Shown here piece by piece: positions 1-8,680 of a DNA stretch of 38,710 nucleotides (position 1 is its first letter; the number at the start of each line of letters is the position of its first letter). Position numbers and translations under genes: made by a program. The stretch is from positions 64,106 to 102,815 of the forward strand of contig NZ_CAMTIG010000007.1 of the NCBI RefSeq assembly GCF_947072515.1, read 5' to 3'. The stretch comes from an uncultured Clostridium sp. Its GTDB lineage: Bacteria > Bacillota > Clostridia > Clostridiales > Clostridiaceae. Below the pieces are notes generated by a model. The model searched no databases. It worked only from the letters and a program-made list of their open reading frames with translations, and had not been told where the DNA came from.

Positions 1-1308
1 ATATTCACCCTTTAAAAATTCATCAAGTTCTAATAACCAGTATTGGAATTCTATATTTGTTTTTACGCCTCCAACACCAAATTCACTTAAAGCTCTTTTC
101 ATTCTCATAATCGCTTCTTCTCTATTATCTCCATAAGCTACAAGCTTACCAAGCATAGAATCATAACAATGAGGTATTTTATAACCACAATATATCGCTG
201 AATCCAATCTTATTCCAAATCCACCTGGTAAATATAATTCTGTTATTTTCCCTGGACATGGTCTAAAATCAAATTCTGGTTCTTCAGCATTTATTCTACA
301 CTCAATTGCATGACCAGTAATTTTAACATCTTCTTGCTTTATTTTTAATTCCATTCCACTGGCTATTTTAAGTTGTTCTTTTACTATATCTATACCAGTT
401 ACCATCTCTGTTATTGGATGTTCCACTTGAATTCTAGTATTCATTTCCATAAAATAAAAATTATTTTCATTATCTACTAAAAATTCTATAGTTCCTGCAT
501 TTTTATAATTTACAGCTCTTCCAGCTTCTTTTGCAATTTCACCCATCTTTTTTCTTAATTCTGCATTCATTACAGACGATGGAGCTTCTTCTAATACTTT
601 CTGATTCTTTCTTTGAAGAGAACATTCTCTTTCTCCAAGGTGAATTATATTTCCAAATTCATCTCCTAAAATTTGAAATTCTATATGTCTTGGATTTTCC
701 ACAAATTTTTCTATATATAAAGTATCATCTCCAAAACAAGCCATTGATTCTGCTTTAGCAGTACTATATCCTTTTTCAAACTCTTCTCTATTATAGGCAA
801 CTCTTATTCCTTTCCCACCACCACCGGCAGATGCTTTTATCATAAGAGGATATCCTATTTTCTCGCCAATTTCTATTGCATGATTTACATCTCTTATTTC
901 ACCTTCAAACCCTGGAACTACAGGTACTTTAGCATCTTTCATGATTTCTCTAGCACGTGATTTATTTCCCATAAGCTCTATTGATTCATAATCTGGTCCT
1001 ATAAATTTTATGTTACACTCTTTGCACATCTTAGCAAACTTTGCATTTTCAGATAAAAATCCAAAACCTGGATGTATAGCATCAGCACCTGTAAGTACAC
1101 AAGCACTTAAAATATTAGTTATATTAAGATAACTATCTTTTGCCATATACCCACCTATACAAACTGCTTCATCAGCTATTTGAACGTGTAACGCATCTTT
1201 ATCTATATCTGAATAAACAGCGACTGTTGAAACTCCAAGCTCTCTGCAAGCTCTTATAACTCTTACAGCTATTTCGCCTCTATTTGCTATCAAAACTTTT
1301 TTAAACAT
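1..1308 (-). CDS. accC: Biotin carboxylase subunit of acetyl-CoA carboxylase (3'-truncated by window edge)
   Basis: My own translation of the minus strand from ATG at 1308 gives [20 protein letters not shown], the standard AccC N-terminus. The frame stays open for 436 codons to base 1. AccC is about 447 aa, so only some ten residues lie outside. Visible landmarks are the ATP-grasp glycine loop [12 protein letters not shown], the [12 protein letters not shown] stretch and the catalytic-region [13 protein letters not shown]. The enzyme carboxylates biotin on AccB with ATP and bicarbonate, giving malonyl-CoA for fatty acid synthesis in the cytoplasm. It begins 9 nt after the fabZ stop with AGGTGA as its ribosome site, so it belongs to the same operon. 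accD and accA would be expected just outside the window, which is inference. The assignment is very secure. Confidence 0.97.
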   Translation of the reverse strand, partial: MFKKVLIANRGEIAVRVIRACRELGVSTVAVYSDIDKDALHVQIADEAVCIGGYMAKDSYLNITNILSACVLTGADAIHPGFGFLSENAKFAKMCKECNIKFIGPDYESIELMGNKSRAREIMKDAKVPVVPGFEGEIRDVNHAIEIGEKIGYPLMIKASAGGGGKGIRVAYNREEFEKGYSTAKAESMACFGDDTLYIEKFVENPRHIEFQILGDEFGNIIHLGERECSLQRKNQKVLEEAPSSVMNAELRKKMGEIAKEAGRAVNYKNAGTIEFLVDNENNFYFMEMNTRIQVEHPITEMVTGIDIVKEQLKIASGMELKIKQEDVKITGHAIECRINAEEPEFDFRPCPGKITELYLPGGFGIRLDSAIYCGYKIPHCYDSMLGKLVAYGDNREEAIMRMKRALSEFGVGGVKTNIEFQYWLLELDEFLKGEY

Positions 1309-1317
1309 AAAAATCAC

Positions 1318-1740
1318 CTATCCTATTGCAAACATTATCTCTGCTTCACATACTTTTTTGCCGTCTACTGTTGCAATTCCTTTTCCAATTCCTACTGGTC
1401 CTCTAAGTTTCACTATTTCACAACTTAATTCTAATCTATCTCCAGGCACAACTTTTTGTCTAAATCTTACCTTATCAGCTCCTGCAAAAAGTGGAGTTTT
1501 TCCTTTGTATTGCTCCATACTTAAAAGTGCAACTGCTCCAACTTGTGCTATAGCTTCTAATATTAAAACACCTGGCATAACTGGTTCTTGTGGAAAATGT
1601 CCATTAAAGAACTGTTCATTTGCAGTTACATTTTTATAACCTCTTATAAATTTTCCTTCTTCCATTTCTACTATTCTATCAACTAAAAGAAATGGATATC
1701 TATGTGGTAAAATTTCTTTTATTTCATTAATGTTCATCAT
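1318..1740 (-). CDS. fabZ: 3-hydroxyacyl-[acyl-carrier-protein] dehydratase FabZ
   Basis: A 140-aa hot-dog-fold dehydratase that removes water from 3-hydroxyacyl-ACP in the elongation cycle. The signature [17 protein letters not shown] contains the catalytic His48 and Glu62. Length is normal for FabZ. AAGGAG lies 11 nt before the first of two adjacent ATGs, and I kept the first. It sits between accB and accC, an order common in clostridial fab operons. No FabA or FabM homologue is visible in the window, so the branch point to unsaturated chains is not explained by these genes alone. Confidence 0.96.
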   Translation of the reverse strand: MMNINEIKEILPHRYPFLLVDRIVEMEEGKFIRGYKNVTANEQFFNGHFPQEPVMPGVLILEAIAQVGAVALLSMEQYKGKTPLFAGADKVRFRQKVVPGDRLELSCEIVKLRGPVGIGKGIATVDGKKVCEAEIMFAIG

Positions 1741-1745
1741 AAAAT

Positions 1746-2231
1746 TTACATCTCCTTAAGTTTAAATAATGGTGTTCCATATTCAACCATGTCACCATCT
1801 TTAATTAATACTTCTACAAGCTTCCCATTAATTTCACTTTCTATTTCATTCATAAGTTTCATTGCTTCAATTATACATAAGACATCTCCACTTTTCACTT
1901 CATCACCAACTGCTACAAATTTTGAACTATCTGGTGATGGAGATGAATAGAATGTTCCCACCATTGGAGATTTTATTAACATATAATCTCCATTATCAGT
2001 ACTAACCTCTTCACTAACTTCTTCTATTTTTTCTTTATTTTTAATAGACTCTACAATTTTCTGACTTGTATTATCTACATTCACTGCTGATTTCTGTTCT
2101 ACTAAGTTAGCGTTTCCTCTAGTTAATGATTTATCTAGTTTTATATGAGCATTATCAATTTCTAATTCTAAATATGCTATCTCAGAAGAATCTATTAATT
2201 CTATTAATTCCTTTACTTCTTTAATATTCAT
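1746..2231 (-). CDS. accB: Biotin carboxyl carrier protein of acetyl-CoA carboxylase
   Basis: A 161-aa protein with the usual BCCP layout: an N-terminal helical region (about 1-35), an acidic, Ser/Val-rich linker (about 36-82) and a C-terminal biotinyl domain (about 83-161). The biotin attachment motif [11 protein letters not shown] places the biotinylated lysine at Lys125. It carries the carboxy-biotin made by AccC to the carboxyltransferase. The ribosome site AGGAGG is 8 nt before ATG, and the gene follows fabF by 12 nt in the same operon. The stop is 5 nt before fabZ, which suggests coupled translation. Confidence 0.96.
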   Translation of the reverse strand: MNIKEVKELIELIDSSEIAYLELEIDNAHIKLDKSLTRGNANLVEQKSAVNVDNTSQKIVESIKNKEKIEEVSEEVSTDNGDYMLIKSPMVGTFYSSPSPDSSKFVAVGDEVKSGDVLCIIEAMKLMNEIESEINGKLVEVLIKDGDMVEYGTPLFKLKEM

Positions 2232-2243
2232 AAAAAATTCCTC

Positions 2244-3482
2244 CTATCTTTCTGTATACTTCTTAAATAATAAAGTTGCATTATGTCCACCAAATCCTAA
2301 AGAGTTACTTAAAGTATATGTTAACTCTCCATTTCTTCCTTCATTTGGAACATAATCTAAATCACAATTTTCATCTTTTACTTTATATCCTATAGTTGCC
2401 GGAATAAAACTATCTTCCATTGCTTTTAAACATACTATAGCTTCTACTCCTCCAGCAGCTCCTAAAAGATGCCCTGTCATAGACTTAGTTGATGAAACTG
2501 GAATTTTATATGCAAAATCTCCAAGCGATCTTTTTATAGCTACAGTTTCAAATTTATCATTTAATGGTGTTGATGTTCCATGTGCATTAATATAAGAAAG
2601 TTCTTCCTTTTCTATACCTGCTTCTTCCATTGCTAAATTCATAGCTCTTGCTGCACCTTCTCCTTCTGGATCTGGTGATGTAATATGATACGCATCACAA
2701 GTTGCTCCGTATCCAACTACTTCTCCTAGAATTTTAGCCCCTCTTTTTTTTGCATGTTCTAATTCTTCTAAAACTAGAATTCCAGCTCCTTCACCCATTA
2801 CAAAACCACTTCTTTCTGCATCGAAAGGTATTGAAGCTCTCTCTTTATTATTTGATGTATTTAAAGCTTTTAAACTTGTAAATCCTTCTACTGAAACTTT
2901 AGTAATTGGAGCTTCTACACCACCAGCTACCATTGCATCAGCATATCCATGTTTAATTTGTCTAAATGCATCTCCAATACAGTTAGTTCCTGTAGCACAA
3001 GCTGTAACTACTGCTAAAGATGGTCCTTTTAATCCATATTTAATAGATACATTTCCTGATGCCATATTTACAATTGACATAGGTATAAAAAATGGTGATA
3101 CTCTTTTCGACGCTCCAGTTGCTATTTTAGCAACTTCTGATTCAATAGTTTGAAATCCGCCTATTCCCGAACCTACCATAACACCAATTCTAGTAGCATC
3201 TACAGTTTCGAAATCAAAATTTGCTTCTGTTATTGCTTCTTCTGCTGCTGCTAACGCAAATTGAGAAAATCTATCTAATCTTTTACTTTCTTTTTTTCCA
3301 ACTATAGTTGGATCAAAGTTTTTAACTTCTCCTGCAACTTTAACTGTACCTTCTGATACATCAAATAAAGTTATATCATCTATTCCATTTTTTCCTATTT
3401 TAACATTATTCCAAAATTCTTCTACATTATTCCCAATAGGAGTCAATGCTCCCATACCTGTAACTACAACTCTTCTATTCAT
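2244..3482 (-). CDS. fabF: Beta-ketoacyl-ACP synthase II FabF
   Basis: A 412-aa thiolase-fold condensing enzyme that elongates acyl-ACP with malonyl-ACP. The catalytic triad is visible: Cys162 in TACATGTNC, His301 in NAHGTSTPLND and His338 in KSMTGHLLGAAG. Length matches FabF (about 410 aa). GGAGG precedes ATG by 8 nt. It lies 14 nt downstream of fabG and 12 nt upstream of accB. No separate FabB is present, so FabF is probably the only long-chain synthase encoded here; this holds only for the window. Confidence 0.97.
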   Translation of the reverse strand: MNRRVVVTGMGALTPIGNNVEEFWNNVKIGKNGIDDITLFDVSEGTVKVAGEVKNFDPTIVGKKESKRLDRFSQFALAAAEEAITEANFDFETVDATRIGVMVGSGIGGFQTIESEVAKIATGASKRVSPFFIPMSIVNMASGNVSIKYGLKGPSLAVVTACATGTNCIGDAFRQIKHGYADAMVAGGVEAPITKVSVEGFTSLKALNTSNNKERASIPFDAERSGFVMGEGAGILVLEELEHAKKRGAKILGEVVGYGATCDAYHITSPDPEGEGAARAMNLAMEEAGIEKEELSYINAHGTSTPLNDKFETVAIKRSLGDFAYKIPVSSTKSMTGHLLGAAGGVEAIVCLKAMEDSFIPATIGYKVKDENCDLDYVPNEGRNGELTYTLSNSLGFGGHNATLLFKKYTER

Positions 3483-3496
3483 AAAAAATCCTCCAA

Positions 3497-4237
3497 TTAC
3501 ATTACCATTCCGCCATCAACATTTATAACTTGCCCAGTTATATATGATGACTCTTCACCTGCTAAAAATGCTACTAAATTTGCTACATCTTCAGCTTTTC
3601 CAAGTCTTTTTAATGGTAATGCTTTTTTAATTTCCTCTTTATATTTTTCATTTAAATCTTCAGTCATATCTGTTTCTATAAATCCTGGTGCTACAGCATT
3701 AACTCTTATTCCTCTACCACCAAGTTCTTTTGCTAAAGATTTTGTCATTCCAATTACACCTGCTTTAGATGCTGCATAATTTATTTGACCTGCATTTCCT
3801 GTAATACCTACTACAGATGACATATTAATTATGCTTCCACTTCTTTGTTTTACCATGATAGGTGTTATTGCTTTTATACAATTAAATACACCTTTTAAAT
3901 TAACATCAATAACATTGTCAAAATCTTCTTCCTTCATTCTTAATACTAGAGTATCTTTTGTTATTCCAGCATTATTAACCATTATATCGATTTTTTCAAA
4001 TTTTTCCTTTGCATACTGAATCATTTCTAATACTTTTTCTAAATCACTTATATCACACTTGTAAACTTCTACTTTTACATTCATGTTTTCTAATTCTTTT
4101 TTTAACTCTTCTGCTTCTTTATCATTGCTTCTATAGTTTATTAAGATATTTGCTCCTAAAGCAGCAAGTTTTCTTGCAATCTCTCTACCAATACCTCTAG
4201 TAGCTCCTGTTACTATTGCATTTTTTCCTTTTAACAT
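3497..4237 (-). CDS. fabG: 3-oxoacyl-[ACP] reductase FabG
   Basis: A 246-aa SDR enzyme that reduces 3-oxoacyl-ACP with NADPH. It shows the cofactor loop TGATRGIG (10-17), the NNAG motif (88-91) and the active site Ser141-Tyr154-Lys158. The reading frame is open four codons further to a TTG at 4249, but that TTG overlaps the GGAGG ribosome site. The ATG at 4237, 7 nt after GGAGG, is the real start and matches the usual FabG N-terminus. It lies 17 nt after fabD and 14 nt before fabF in the operon. Confidence 0.96.
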   Translation of the reverse strand: MLKGKNAIVTGATRGIGREIARKLAALGANILINYRSNDKEAEELKKELENMNVKVEVYKCDISDLEKVLEMIQYAKEKFEKIDIMVNNAGITKDTLVLRMKEEDFDNVIDVNLKGVFNCIKAITPIMVKQRSGSIINMSSVVGITGNAGQINYAASKAGVIGMTKSLAKELGGRGIRVNAVAPGFIETDMTEDLNEKYKEEIKKALPLKRLGKAEDVANLVAFLAGEESSYITGQVINVDGGMVM

Positions 4238-4254
4238 AAAGTCCTCCAAAATTT

Positions 4255-5196
4255 TTAATTATTAGAATTTTTCACTTCTTCTATACAAGTTTTTAAACTA
4301 TCTAAATTATGAACATTAAAAACTTTTACTCCTCTATCTATCTTTTTTACAAATCCAGATAAAGTTTTTCCTGGTCCTATCTCTATGAAAATATCTACAC
4401 CATTAGATATCATATCTCTTATTATTTTTTCTAAATATACAGGCTTAACCATATGTTTTTTAAGAATTTCTTGTAAATTATCTTCTTCCACATAAAGTTC
4501 ACCTTTCAAATTTGAATAAATATTACTTTCTATTTTATTTAAATTTATTTTCTTTATTTCATTATAAAACTCTTCACTAGCTTCATCTAATAATGATGTA
4601 TGGAATGCTCCACTAACCTTTAATGGAATTCCCATCCCTCCTAGTTCTTTAGCTATCTCTATACTTTTATCTATAGGAGCTACTTCTCCTCCTATAACAG
4701 TTTGCCCAGGGCAATTATAATTTGCTACTTGAACAATACCATATTCACTACATCTTTGGATTAATTCATCTATTTTATCTTCTTTAAGCTTTAAAATTGC
4801 GGCCATTTTTCCTTTTGTTTTTTCTCCGAAAAAATCCATTATTCTTCCACGTTCTTTAACAAGCTTTAATCCATCTTCAAAAGATATAATATTCTCATTT
4901 ATTAAAGCAGAATACTCTCCAAGACTTAATCCACATGAATAATCTGCTTTTATGCCTTCACTTTCTAAAGCTTTGGCAGCAGCTATTGATGTTAAAACTA
5001 TAGCCGGTTGTGCTATTTTAGTTTTAGTTAGTTCTTCTTCACTACCATTAAACATCTTATTTAATAAGTCCATTTCTAGAATTTTTTCTCCTTCAAGAAA
5101 AACTTCTCTACACTCTTCCCTATTATTAAATAAGTCTTCTCCCATTCCAATTGCTTGAGCTCCTTGCCCTGCAAAAAGAAATCCTATTTTCCCCAT
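4255..5196 (-). CDS. fabD: Malonyl-CoA:ACP transacylase FabD
   Basis: A 313-aa acyltransferase that loads malonate from malonyl-CoA onto ACP. The nucleophile is Ser91 in GLSLGEYSA and the partner is His199 in GAFHTSLL. The N-terminal GQGAQ oxyanion motif is present. Length is normal. The stop of fabK is three bases from the start, and the GGAGG site used by fabD lies inside the last codons of fabK, so the two genes are translationally coupled. Confidence 0.96.
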   Translation of the reverse strand: MGKIGFLFAGQGAQAIGMGEDLFNNREECREVFLEGEKILEMDLLNKMFNGSEEELTKTKIAQPAIVLTSIAAAKALESEGIKADYSCGLSLGEYSALINENIISFEDGLKLVKERGRIMDFFGEKTKGKMAAILKLKEDKIDELIQRCSEYGIVQVANYNCPGQTVIGGEVAPIDKSIEIAKELGGMGIPLKVSGAFHTSLLDEASEEFYNEIKKINLNKIESNIYSNLKGELYVEEDNLQEILKKHMVKPVYLEKIIRDMISNGVDIFIEIGPGKTLSGFVKKIDRGVKVFNVHNLDSLKTCIEEVKNSNN

Positions 5197-5199
5197 GTA

Positions 5200-6129
5200 T
5201 TAATCCTCCAAGCTTTTAATTACTTTTTTAGCTCCATTCATTAAATCATCTATTATTTCTTTACAAGTCTCTTCTTTATTTACAAGCCCTGATATTTGTC
5301 CTGCCATCACTGATCCTGTAACAATATCACCATCTTTTGCAGCTCTTGGAAGTGCTCCACGTCCAAGTTCTTCTAGTTTTTCACTTGGTGCATTTTCTTT
5401 TTCTAGCTTTGTATATTCTCTTGATAATTTATTTTTTAAAACTCTAACAGGGTGCCCTGTTGATCTTCCTGTTACTTCAGTATCTATATCTTTAGCTTTT
5501 AAAACTTTATCTTTATAATTTTGATGAACAGTACATTCAGTAGCTACTAAAAATCTTGTTCCAACTTGAACTCCTTCTGCTCCAAGTGCAAAAGATGCTA
5601 CTACTCCTCTACCATCTCCAATTCCTCCAGCTGCTATAACAGGAATATTTATTGCATCTACAACTTGTGGTATTAATGTAATAGTTGTTAATTGTCCTAC
5701 GTGTCCACCTGATTCAGTTCCTTCTGCAACTACTGCATCTGCTCCCATTCTTTCCATTCTTTTTGCTAATGCTACTGATGCAACTACTGGTATAACTTTT
5801 ATTCCATGTTCTTTCCACATTTCCATGTACTTACCTGGACTTCCTGCACCTGTTGTAACTACTGGAACTTTTTCTTCACATACAAGTTTTGCCACTTCAT
5901 CTGCATGTTCAGACATAAGCATTATATTTACACCAAATGGTTTATCTGTTTTTTCTTTAACTTTTCTTACTTCATCTCTTATCCACTCAATTGGCGCTGT
6001 TCCTGTTATAATTCCAAGTCCTCCTGCTTCACTAACAGCAGTTGCTAAAGATGCATCTGCTATCCATGCCATTCCTCCTTGTAATACTGGTTTTTCTATA
6101 TTTAACACTTCACAAATTCTATTTTTCAT
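5200..6129 (-). CDS. fabK: FMN-dependent enoyl-ACP reductase FabK
   Basis: A 309-aa TIM-barrel flavoenzyme of the nitronate monooxygenase/FabK family. It shows LQGGMAWIADASLA at the N-terminus, GTESGGHVG and the flavin phosphate region AAGGIGDGRG. In this operon position it is the enoyl-ACP reductase (FabK type), not FabI. FabK enzymes are intrinsically insensitive to triclosan, which is family knowledge. An in-frame ATG at 6147 is not favoured because it overlaps the ribosome site (ATGGAGG). The ATG at 6129 lies 9 nt after GGAGG and gives the usual MKNRICEVLNIEKP start. A large hairpin separates the gene from acpP. Confidence 0.95.
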   Translation of the reverse strand: MKNRICEVLNIEKPVLQGGMAWIADASLATAVSEAGGLGIITGTAPIEWIRDEVRKVKEKTDKPFGVNIMLMSEHADEVAKLVCEEKVPVVTTGAGSPGKYMEMWKEHGIKVIPVVASVALAKRMERMGADAVVAEGTESGGHVGQLTTITLIPQVVDAINIPVIAAGGIGDGRGVVASFALGAEGVQVGTRFLVATECTVHQNYKDKVLKAKDIDTEVTGRSTGHPVRVLKNKLSREYTKLEKENAPSEKLEELGRGALPRAAKDGDIVTGSVMAGQISGLVNKEETCKEIIDDLMNGAKKVIKSLED

Positions 6130-6175
6130 AATTAAAAATTCCTCCATCTTCCTATAAAAGATTTCTCTTTATATA

Positions 6176-6221
6176 GTTAAATCGGGTTCCACTTTATTTT
6201 AAAGAAGAAGCCCGATTTTCT
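6176..6221 (-). other. Long intercistronic hairpin between acpP and fabK
   Basis: AAATCGGGTTC (6179-6189) pairs with GAAGCCCGATTT (6207-6218) with one bulged base. The loop itself can fold, as CTTTA-TTT-TAAAG. The minus-strand RNA has only a short U stretch after the stem, so it could be a weak terminator, a processing site or a 3' stabiliser that raises acpP mRNA above fabK mRNA. ACP is needed in large excess over the enzymes, so differential expression is plausible. This is inference from the structure alone. Confidence 0.7.
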
Positions 6222-6243
6222 ATTATAATTCTAAAAGCTTATA

Positions 6244-6468
6244 TTAAGCGTTCTTTTTTGATTCAACGTAATCTACAGCATCTTTAACTGACTTAATGCT
6301 TTCTGCATCTTCTAATTGAATTCCGTATTTTTCTTCAATTTCAATAACAACTTGGAAAAGATCTAATGAATCTGCTCCTAATTCTTCAAAAGTTGTTTCT
6401 AATTTAACTTCACTCTCTTCTACACCTAATTGTTCACATACTACTTCTCTGATTTCTTCAAATATCAT
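6244..6468 (-). CDS. acpP: Acyl carrier protein
   Basis: A 74-aa acidic four-helix carrier protein. The phosphopantetheine serine is Ser34 in GADSLDLFQ, followed by the usual helix II residues. It holds growing acyl chains as thioesters. An in-frame ATG at 6483 is part of the ribosome site (ATGGAGG). The ATG at 6468, 9 nt after GGAGG, gives the normal ACP start MIFEEIREVV. It lies 38 nt after fabH. The following 114 nt before fabK contain a strong hairpin, which may set a higher acpP transcript level. Confidence 0.97.
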   Translation of the reverse strand: MIFEEIREVVCEQLGVEESEVKLETTFEELGADSLDLFQVVIEIEEKYGIQLEDAESIKSVKDAVDYVESKKNA

Positions 6469-6506
6469 TTTAAATTCCTCCAATTAATATATATTTCTTT
6501 TATTAT

Positions 6507-7478
6507 TTACATTTTTATTAATGTGGCTCCACAAGTTAAGCCGCCACCAAAACCAACTAATACAATTAACATTCCTTCTTTTAATATTCCATCTTCAAAG
6601 GCACCGTTTAATGCTATTGGAATTGATCCAGCTGATGTGTTACCGACTTTTTCTAAATTTATATAAAACCTATCTCTAGGTAAATTTAGCTTTTTAGCTG
6701 CATAGTCTATTATTCTTAAATTTGCTTGGTGTGGAATAACTAAATCAATATCACTTAATTTATATTCTGTTCCTTCTAGTACTTTTTCTACGGATGTTAC
6801 CATAGCTTTAGTAGCAAATTTAAAAACTTCTCTACCATTCATACTTATATATTTATGCTTTTCTTCTATCTTTTCAACGAAGGGGTTTATTACATCTCTA
6901 GCTCCTGCTATTAAAGTATCACCTTTTTCGCCATCAGATATACTATAAGAATTAATTATTCCTTGTTCTTCTGTTTTTTCTAAAATACAAGCTCCGCCTC
7001 CATCTCCAAATAGTATACATGTTGATCTATCAGACCAATCAACTATTTTAGATAATGTTTCAGCTCCAACTATAAGTGCTCTTTTGTATCTTCCTACTTG
7101 AATCAAGCTCTTTCCAATCTCCAGTGCATATATAAATCCTGTACATGCTGCGTTAACATCAAAGGCAGTGGCATTTTTAGCTTCTAATTTTTTTTGAAGC
7201 ATACATGCAACTGACGGTGTATAGTTATCTGGTGTTAAAGTTGCAACTATGATTAAATCTAAATCTTCACCTTTAAATCCACTTCTATCTAAAGCAATTT
7301 TTCCTGCTTTATAAGCTATATCTGAAGTATCTTCACCTTCTGATATTCTTCTGCTTTCTATTCCAGTTCTATCTACTATCCACTCATTATTAGTTTCCAC
7401 GAATTTGCTCATATCTTCATTTGTTACTACTTTTGAAGGTAAATATGCTCCAACAGATCTTATCTTAACTTCATTCAT
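6507..7478 (-). CDS. fabH: Beta-ketoacyl-ACP synthase III FabH
   Basis: A 323-aa condensing enzyme that starts chains from acyl-CoA and malonyl-ACP. The catalytic residues are Cys112 (NAACTGF), His250 (IPHQAN) and Asn280 (VGNTSAGS). Length is normal for FabH. It starts 11 nt downstream of the MarR-type regulator gene and is the first enzyme gene of the operon. The class of primer used (acetyl versus branched) cannot be read from the sequence by eye. Confidence 0.97.
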   Translation of the reverse strand: MNEVKIRSVGAYLPSKVVTNEDMSKFVETNNEWIVDRTGIESRRISEGEDTSDIAYKAGKIALDRSGFKGEDLDLIIVATLTPDNYTPSVACMLQKKLEAKNATAFDVNAACTGFIYALEIGKSLIQVGRYKRALIVGAETLSKIVDWSDRSTCILFGDGGGACILEKTEEQGIINSYSISDGEKGDTLIAGARDVINPFVEKIEEKHKYISMNGREVFKFATKAMVTSVEKVLEGTEYKLSDIDLVIPHQANLRIIDYAAKKLNLPRDRFYINLEKVGNTSAGSIPIALNGAFEDGILKEGMLIVLVGFGGGLTCGATLIKM

Positions 7479-7489
7479 CTATTTTCTCC

Positions 7490-7942
7490 TTATTCTTTCA
7501 AATTATATTCAACTTTAAAGAATTTATTTAATCTTTCTAAGGATGAAATAAGTGTATTTTCTTCTTCTTCTGATAATCCTTCTATAGTTGCATTTATCAT
7601 ATCACTATGAAACTTTTCATGCATTCTATAGGCAAGTTTCCCTTTTTTAGTTAACTTAATTAATACAACTCTTCTATCCTCTTCAATTCTTTTTCTTTCA
7701 ACATATCCTTTTTTAATAAGTTTATTAATTGCTGTAGTTAAAGTACCTACAGTTATTTTCAAATCTTGAGCAACTTCTGACATTGTTCTTTCTGTATACA
7801 TTCTTATTGCATCTAATGTATGCATTTCTGTAACTGATAAATCATTTAATGCACCTTGTTTTAATGCTTGTTCCTCAATTTGAAGTATATCGTTAAATAT
7901 TTGTACAAACAAATCATTTAAAACCACCTTTTTTTTATCCAT
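7490..7942 (-). CDS. fabT: MarR-family repressor of fatty acid synthesis (FabT-type)
   Basis: A 150-aa winged-helix regulator. The helix-turn-helix spans about 55-85 (TMSEVAQDLKITVGTLTTAINKL is the core region) and is followed by the wing EEDRRVV. The last helices form the usual MarR dimer interface. It is the promoter-proximal gene of the fab operon, as FabT is in streptococci and many clostridia. A palindrome of FabT type overlaps the promoter, so autoregulation with long-chain acyl-ACP as co-repressor is the likely mode. That ligand is taken from the streptococcal family and not shown here. The ribosome site GGAGG is 6 nt before ATG and directly follows a small hairpin. Confidence 0.88.
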   Translation of the reverse strand: MDKKKVVLNDLFVQIFNDILQIEEQALKQGALNDLSVTEMHTLDAIRMYTERTMSEVAQDLKITVGTLTTAINKLIKKGYVERKRIEEDRRVVLIKLTKKGKLAYRMHEKFHSDMINATIEGLSEEEENTLISSLERLNKFFKVEYNLKE

Positions 7943-7956
7943 CTCTAATCCTCCAC

Positions 7957-7976
7957 GTTATATTCTGCAATATAAC
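7957..7976 (-). other. Perfect hairpin in the fab operon leader next to the ribosome site
   Basis: GTTATATT and AATATAAC form a perfect 8-bp stem with a 4-nt loop. In the minus-strand RNA the stem ends two bases before the GGAGG of the fabT gene. It may affect translation of the regulator or protect the 5' end. It is AU-rich and could also be incidental. Confidence 0.5.
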
Positions 7977-8023
7977 TATAATCCCTTTTACGATATAAAT
8001 CAATGTTCATCAAATATTTCTTA

Positions 8024-8048
8024 TATCAAATGTTTTGATAATCAAACT
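8024..8048 (-). promoter_or_regulatory. FabT-type operator
   Basis: The 13-bp perfect palindrome TTTGATAATCAAA (8034-8046) reads AGTTTGATTATCAAAA on the minus strand, which matches the FabT box known from streptococci. A second, overlapping inverted repeat TATCAAA-tgt-TTTGATA (8024-8040) and another ATCAAAT half-site at 8009-8015 suggest a cluster of binding sites. The palindrome abuts the -10 element and covers the transcription start region, the expected place for a repressor. Confidence 0.8.
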
Positions 8049-8074
8049 ATAATATAACCGCACTTCATTGTCAA
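8046..8074 (-). promoter_or_regulatory. Sigma-A promoter of the fab operon
   Basis: On the minus strand TTGACA (8069-8074), a 17-bp spacer and TATAGT (8046-8051) form a near-consensus promoter. The start would fall near 8039, leaving a leader of about 95 nt before fabT. The -10 element overlaps the FabT palindrome. Confidence 0.85.
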
Positions 8075-8131
8075 TACTTATCTAGAAAAATTAAGCAATT
8101 TATAATACCTTCTATTCCAATCTAAATATCT

Positions 8132-8163
8132 ATAAAAAAAGAAACTTACCCCTTGGGTAAATT
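8132..8163 (-). terminator. Intrinsic terminator after the DUF3592 gene
   Basis: On the minus strand TTACCC and GGGTAA (8146-8160) pair around a 3-nt loop and are followed by a U-rich tract (complement of 8133-8144). It lies 10-40 nt after the stop at 8173, and upstream of the fab promoter, so it insulates that operon. Confidence 0.75.
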
Positions 8164-8172
8164 TCCTATTTA

Positions 8173-8589
8173 TCAATATTTAAATAAGTACAATATCACT
8201 ATTACTCCAAGAAATACTATACTAAGTATTAGTAATAATATTGGAAACTTAAAAAACTCTATTTTAGAATCAATATAAATATTGTCTCCTTCCTTATTAT
8301 ACAAGATATCGATTTCATCTCTATTTTCATATTTTTTTTTACTTATTTCTTCTTCATAATGAAAAGTTTTATTTATTCCATCAATACATATTTCAATAAT
8401 CGGTCTATATATAGTAACTTTTTTTTTATAATCCCATGTCTCTACTATTACTTCCTCATATTTTCTAAACTCTAAAATCTTCCCTTTTACTTTCTCACTC
8501 TTTTTATATAAATCATATTTTCTTTTAAATATTATTAAAGACCAAGTTAATACTCCTATAGCAACTAATACCAATACTATTATATCCAT
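8173..8589 (-). CDS. DUF3592-like two-TM membrane protein
   Basis: A 138-aa protein with an N-terminal TM helix (about 3-22), a soluble beta-rich middle (about 30-110) and a C-terminal TM helix (about 115-136). The middle part, with YRPIIEICIDG, FHYEEE and IDILYNKE, resembles DUF3592, whose function is unknown. The frame is open 14 codons further upstream to 8631, but AAAGGAG lies 9 nt before the ATG at 8589, so that start is preferred. It is a single gene with a terminator on each side. Confidence 0.7.
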   Translation of the reverse strand: MDIIVLVLVAIGVLTWSLIIFKRKYDLYKKSEKVKGKILEFRKYEEVIVETWDYKKKVTIYRPIIEICIDGINKTFHYEEEISKKKYENRDEIDILYNKEGDNIYIDSKIEFFKFPILLLILSIVFLGVIVILYLFKY

Positions 8590-8680
8590 ATGGCTTATCT
8601 CCTTTAAGTTCTTTAATAATAAGATATGCATTTGTAATATTTTTGGTTAAAACTTTTAATTTTTCCGATTAAATCGCCCT

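Noticed and set aside
5806..6157. Long plus-strand open frames opposite fabK and other fab genes
   Set aside because: They lie fully antisense to well-conserved genes, have no ribosome site, and their composition mirrors the real genes.
8666..8676. CGATTAAATCG inverted repeat upstream of the DUF3592 gene
   Set aside because: Only 5-bp arms, adjacent to a terminator and not near a promoter element I can defend.
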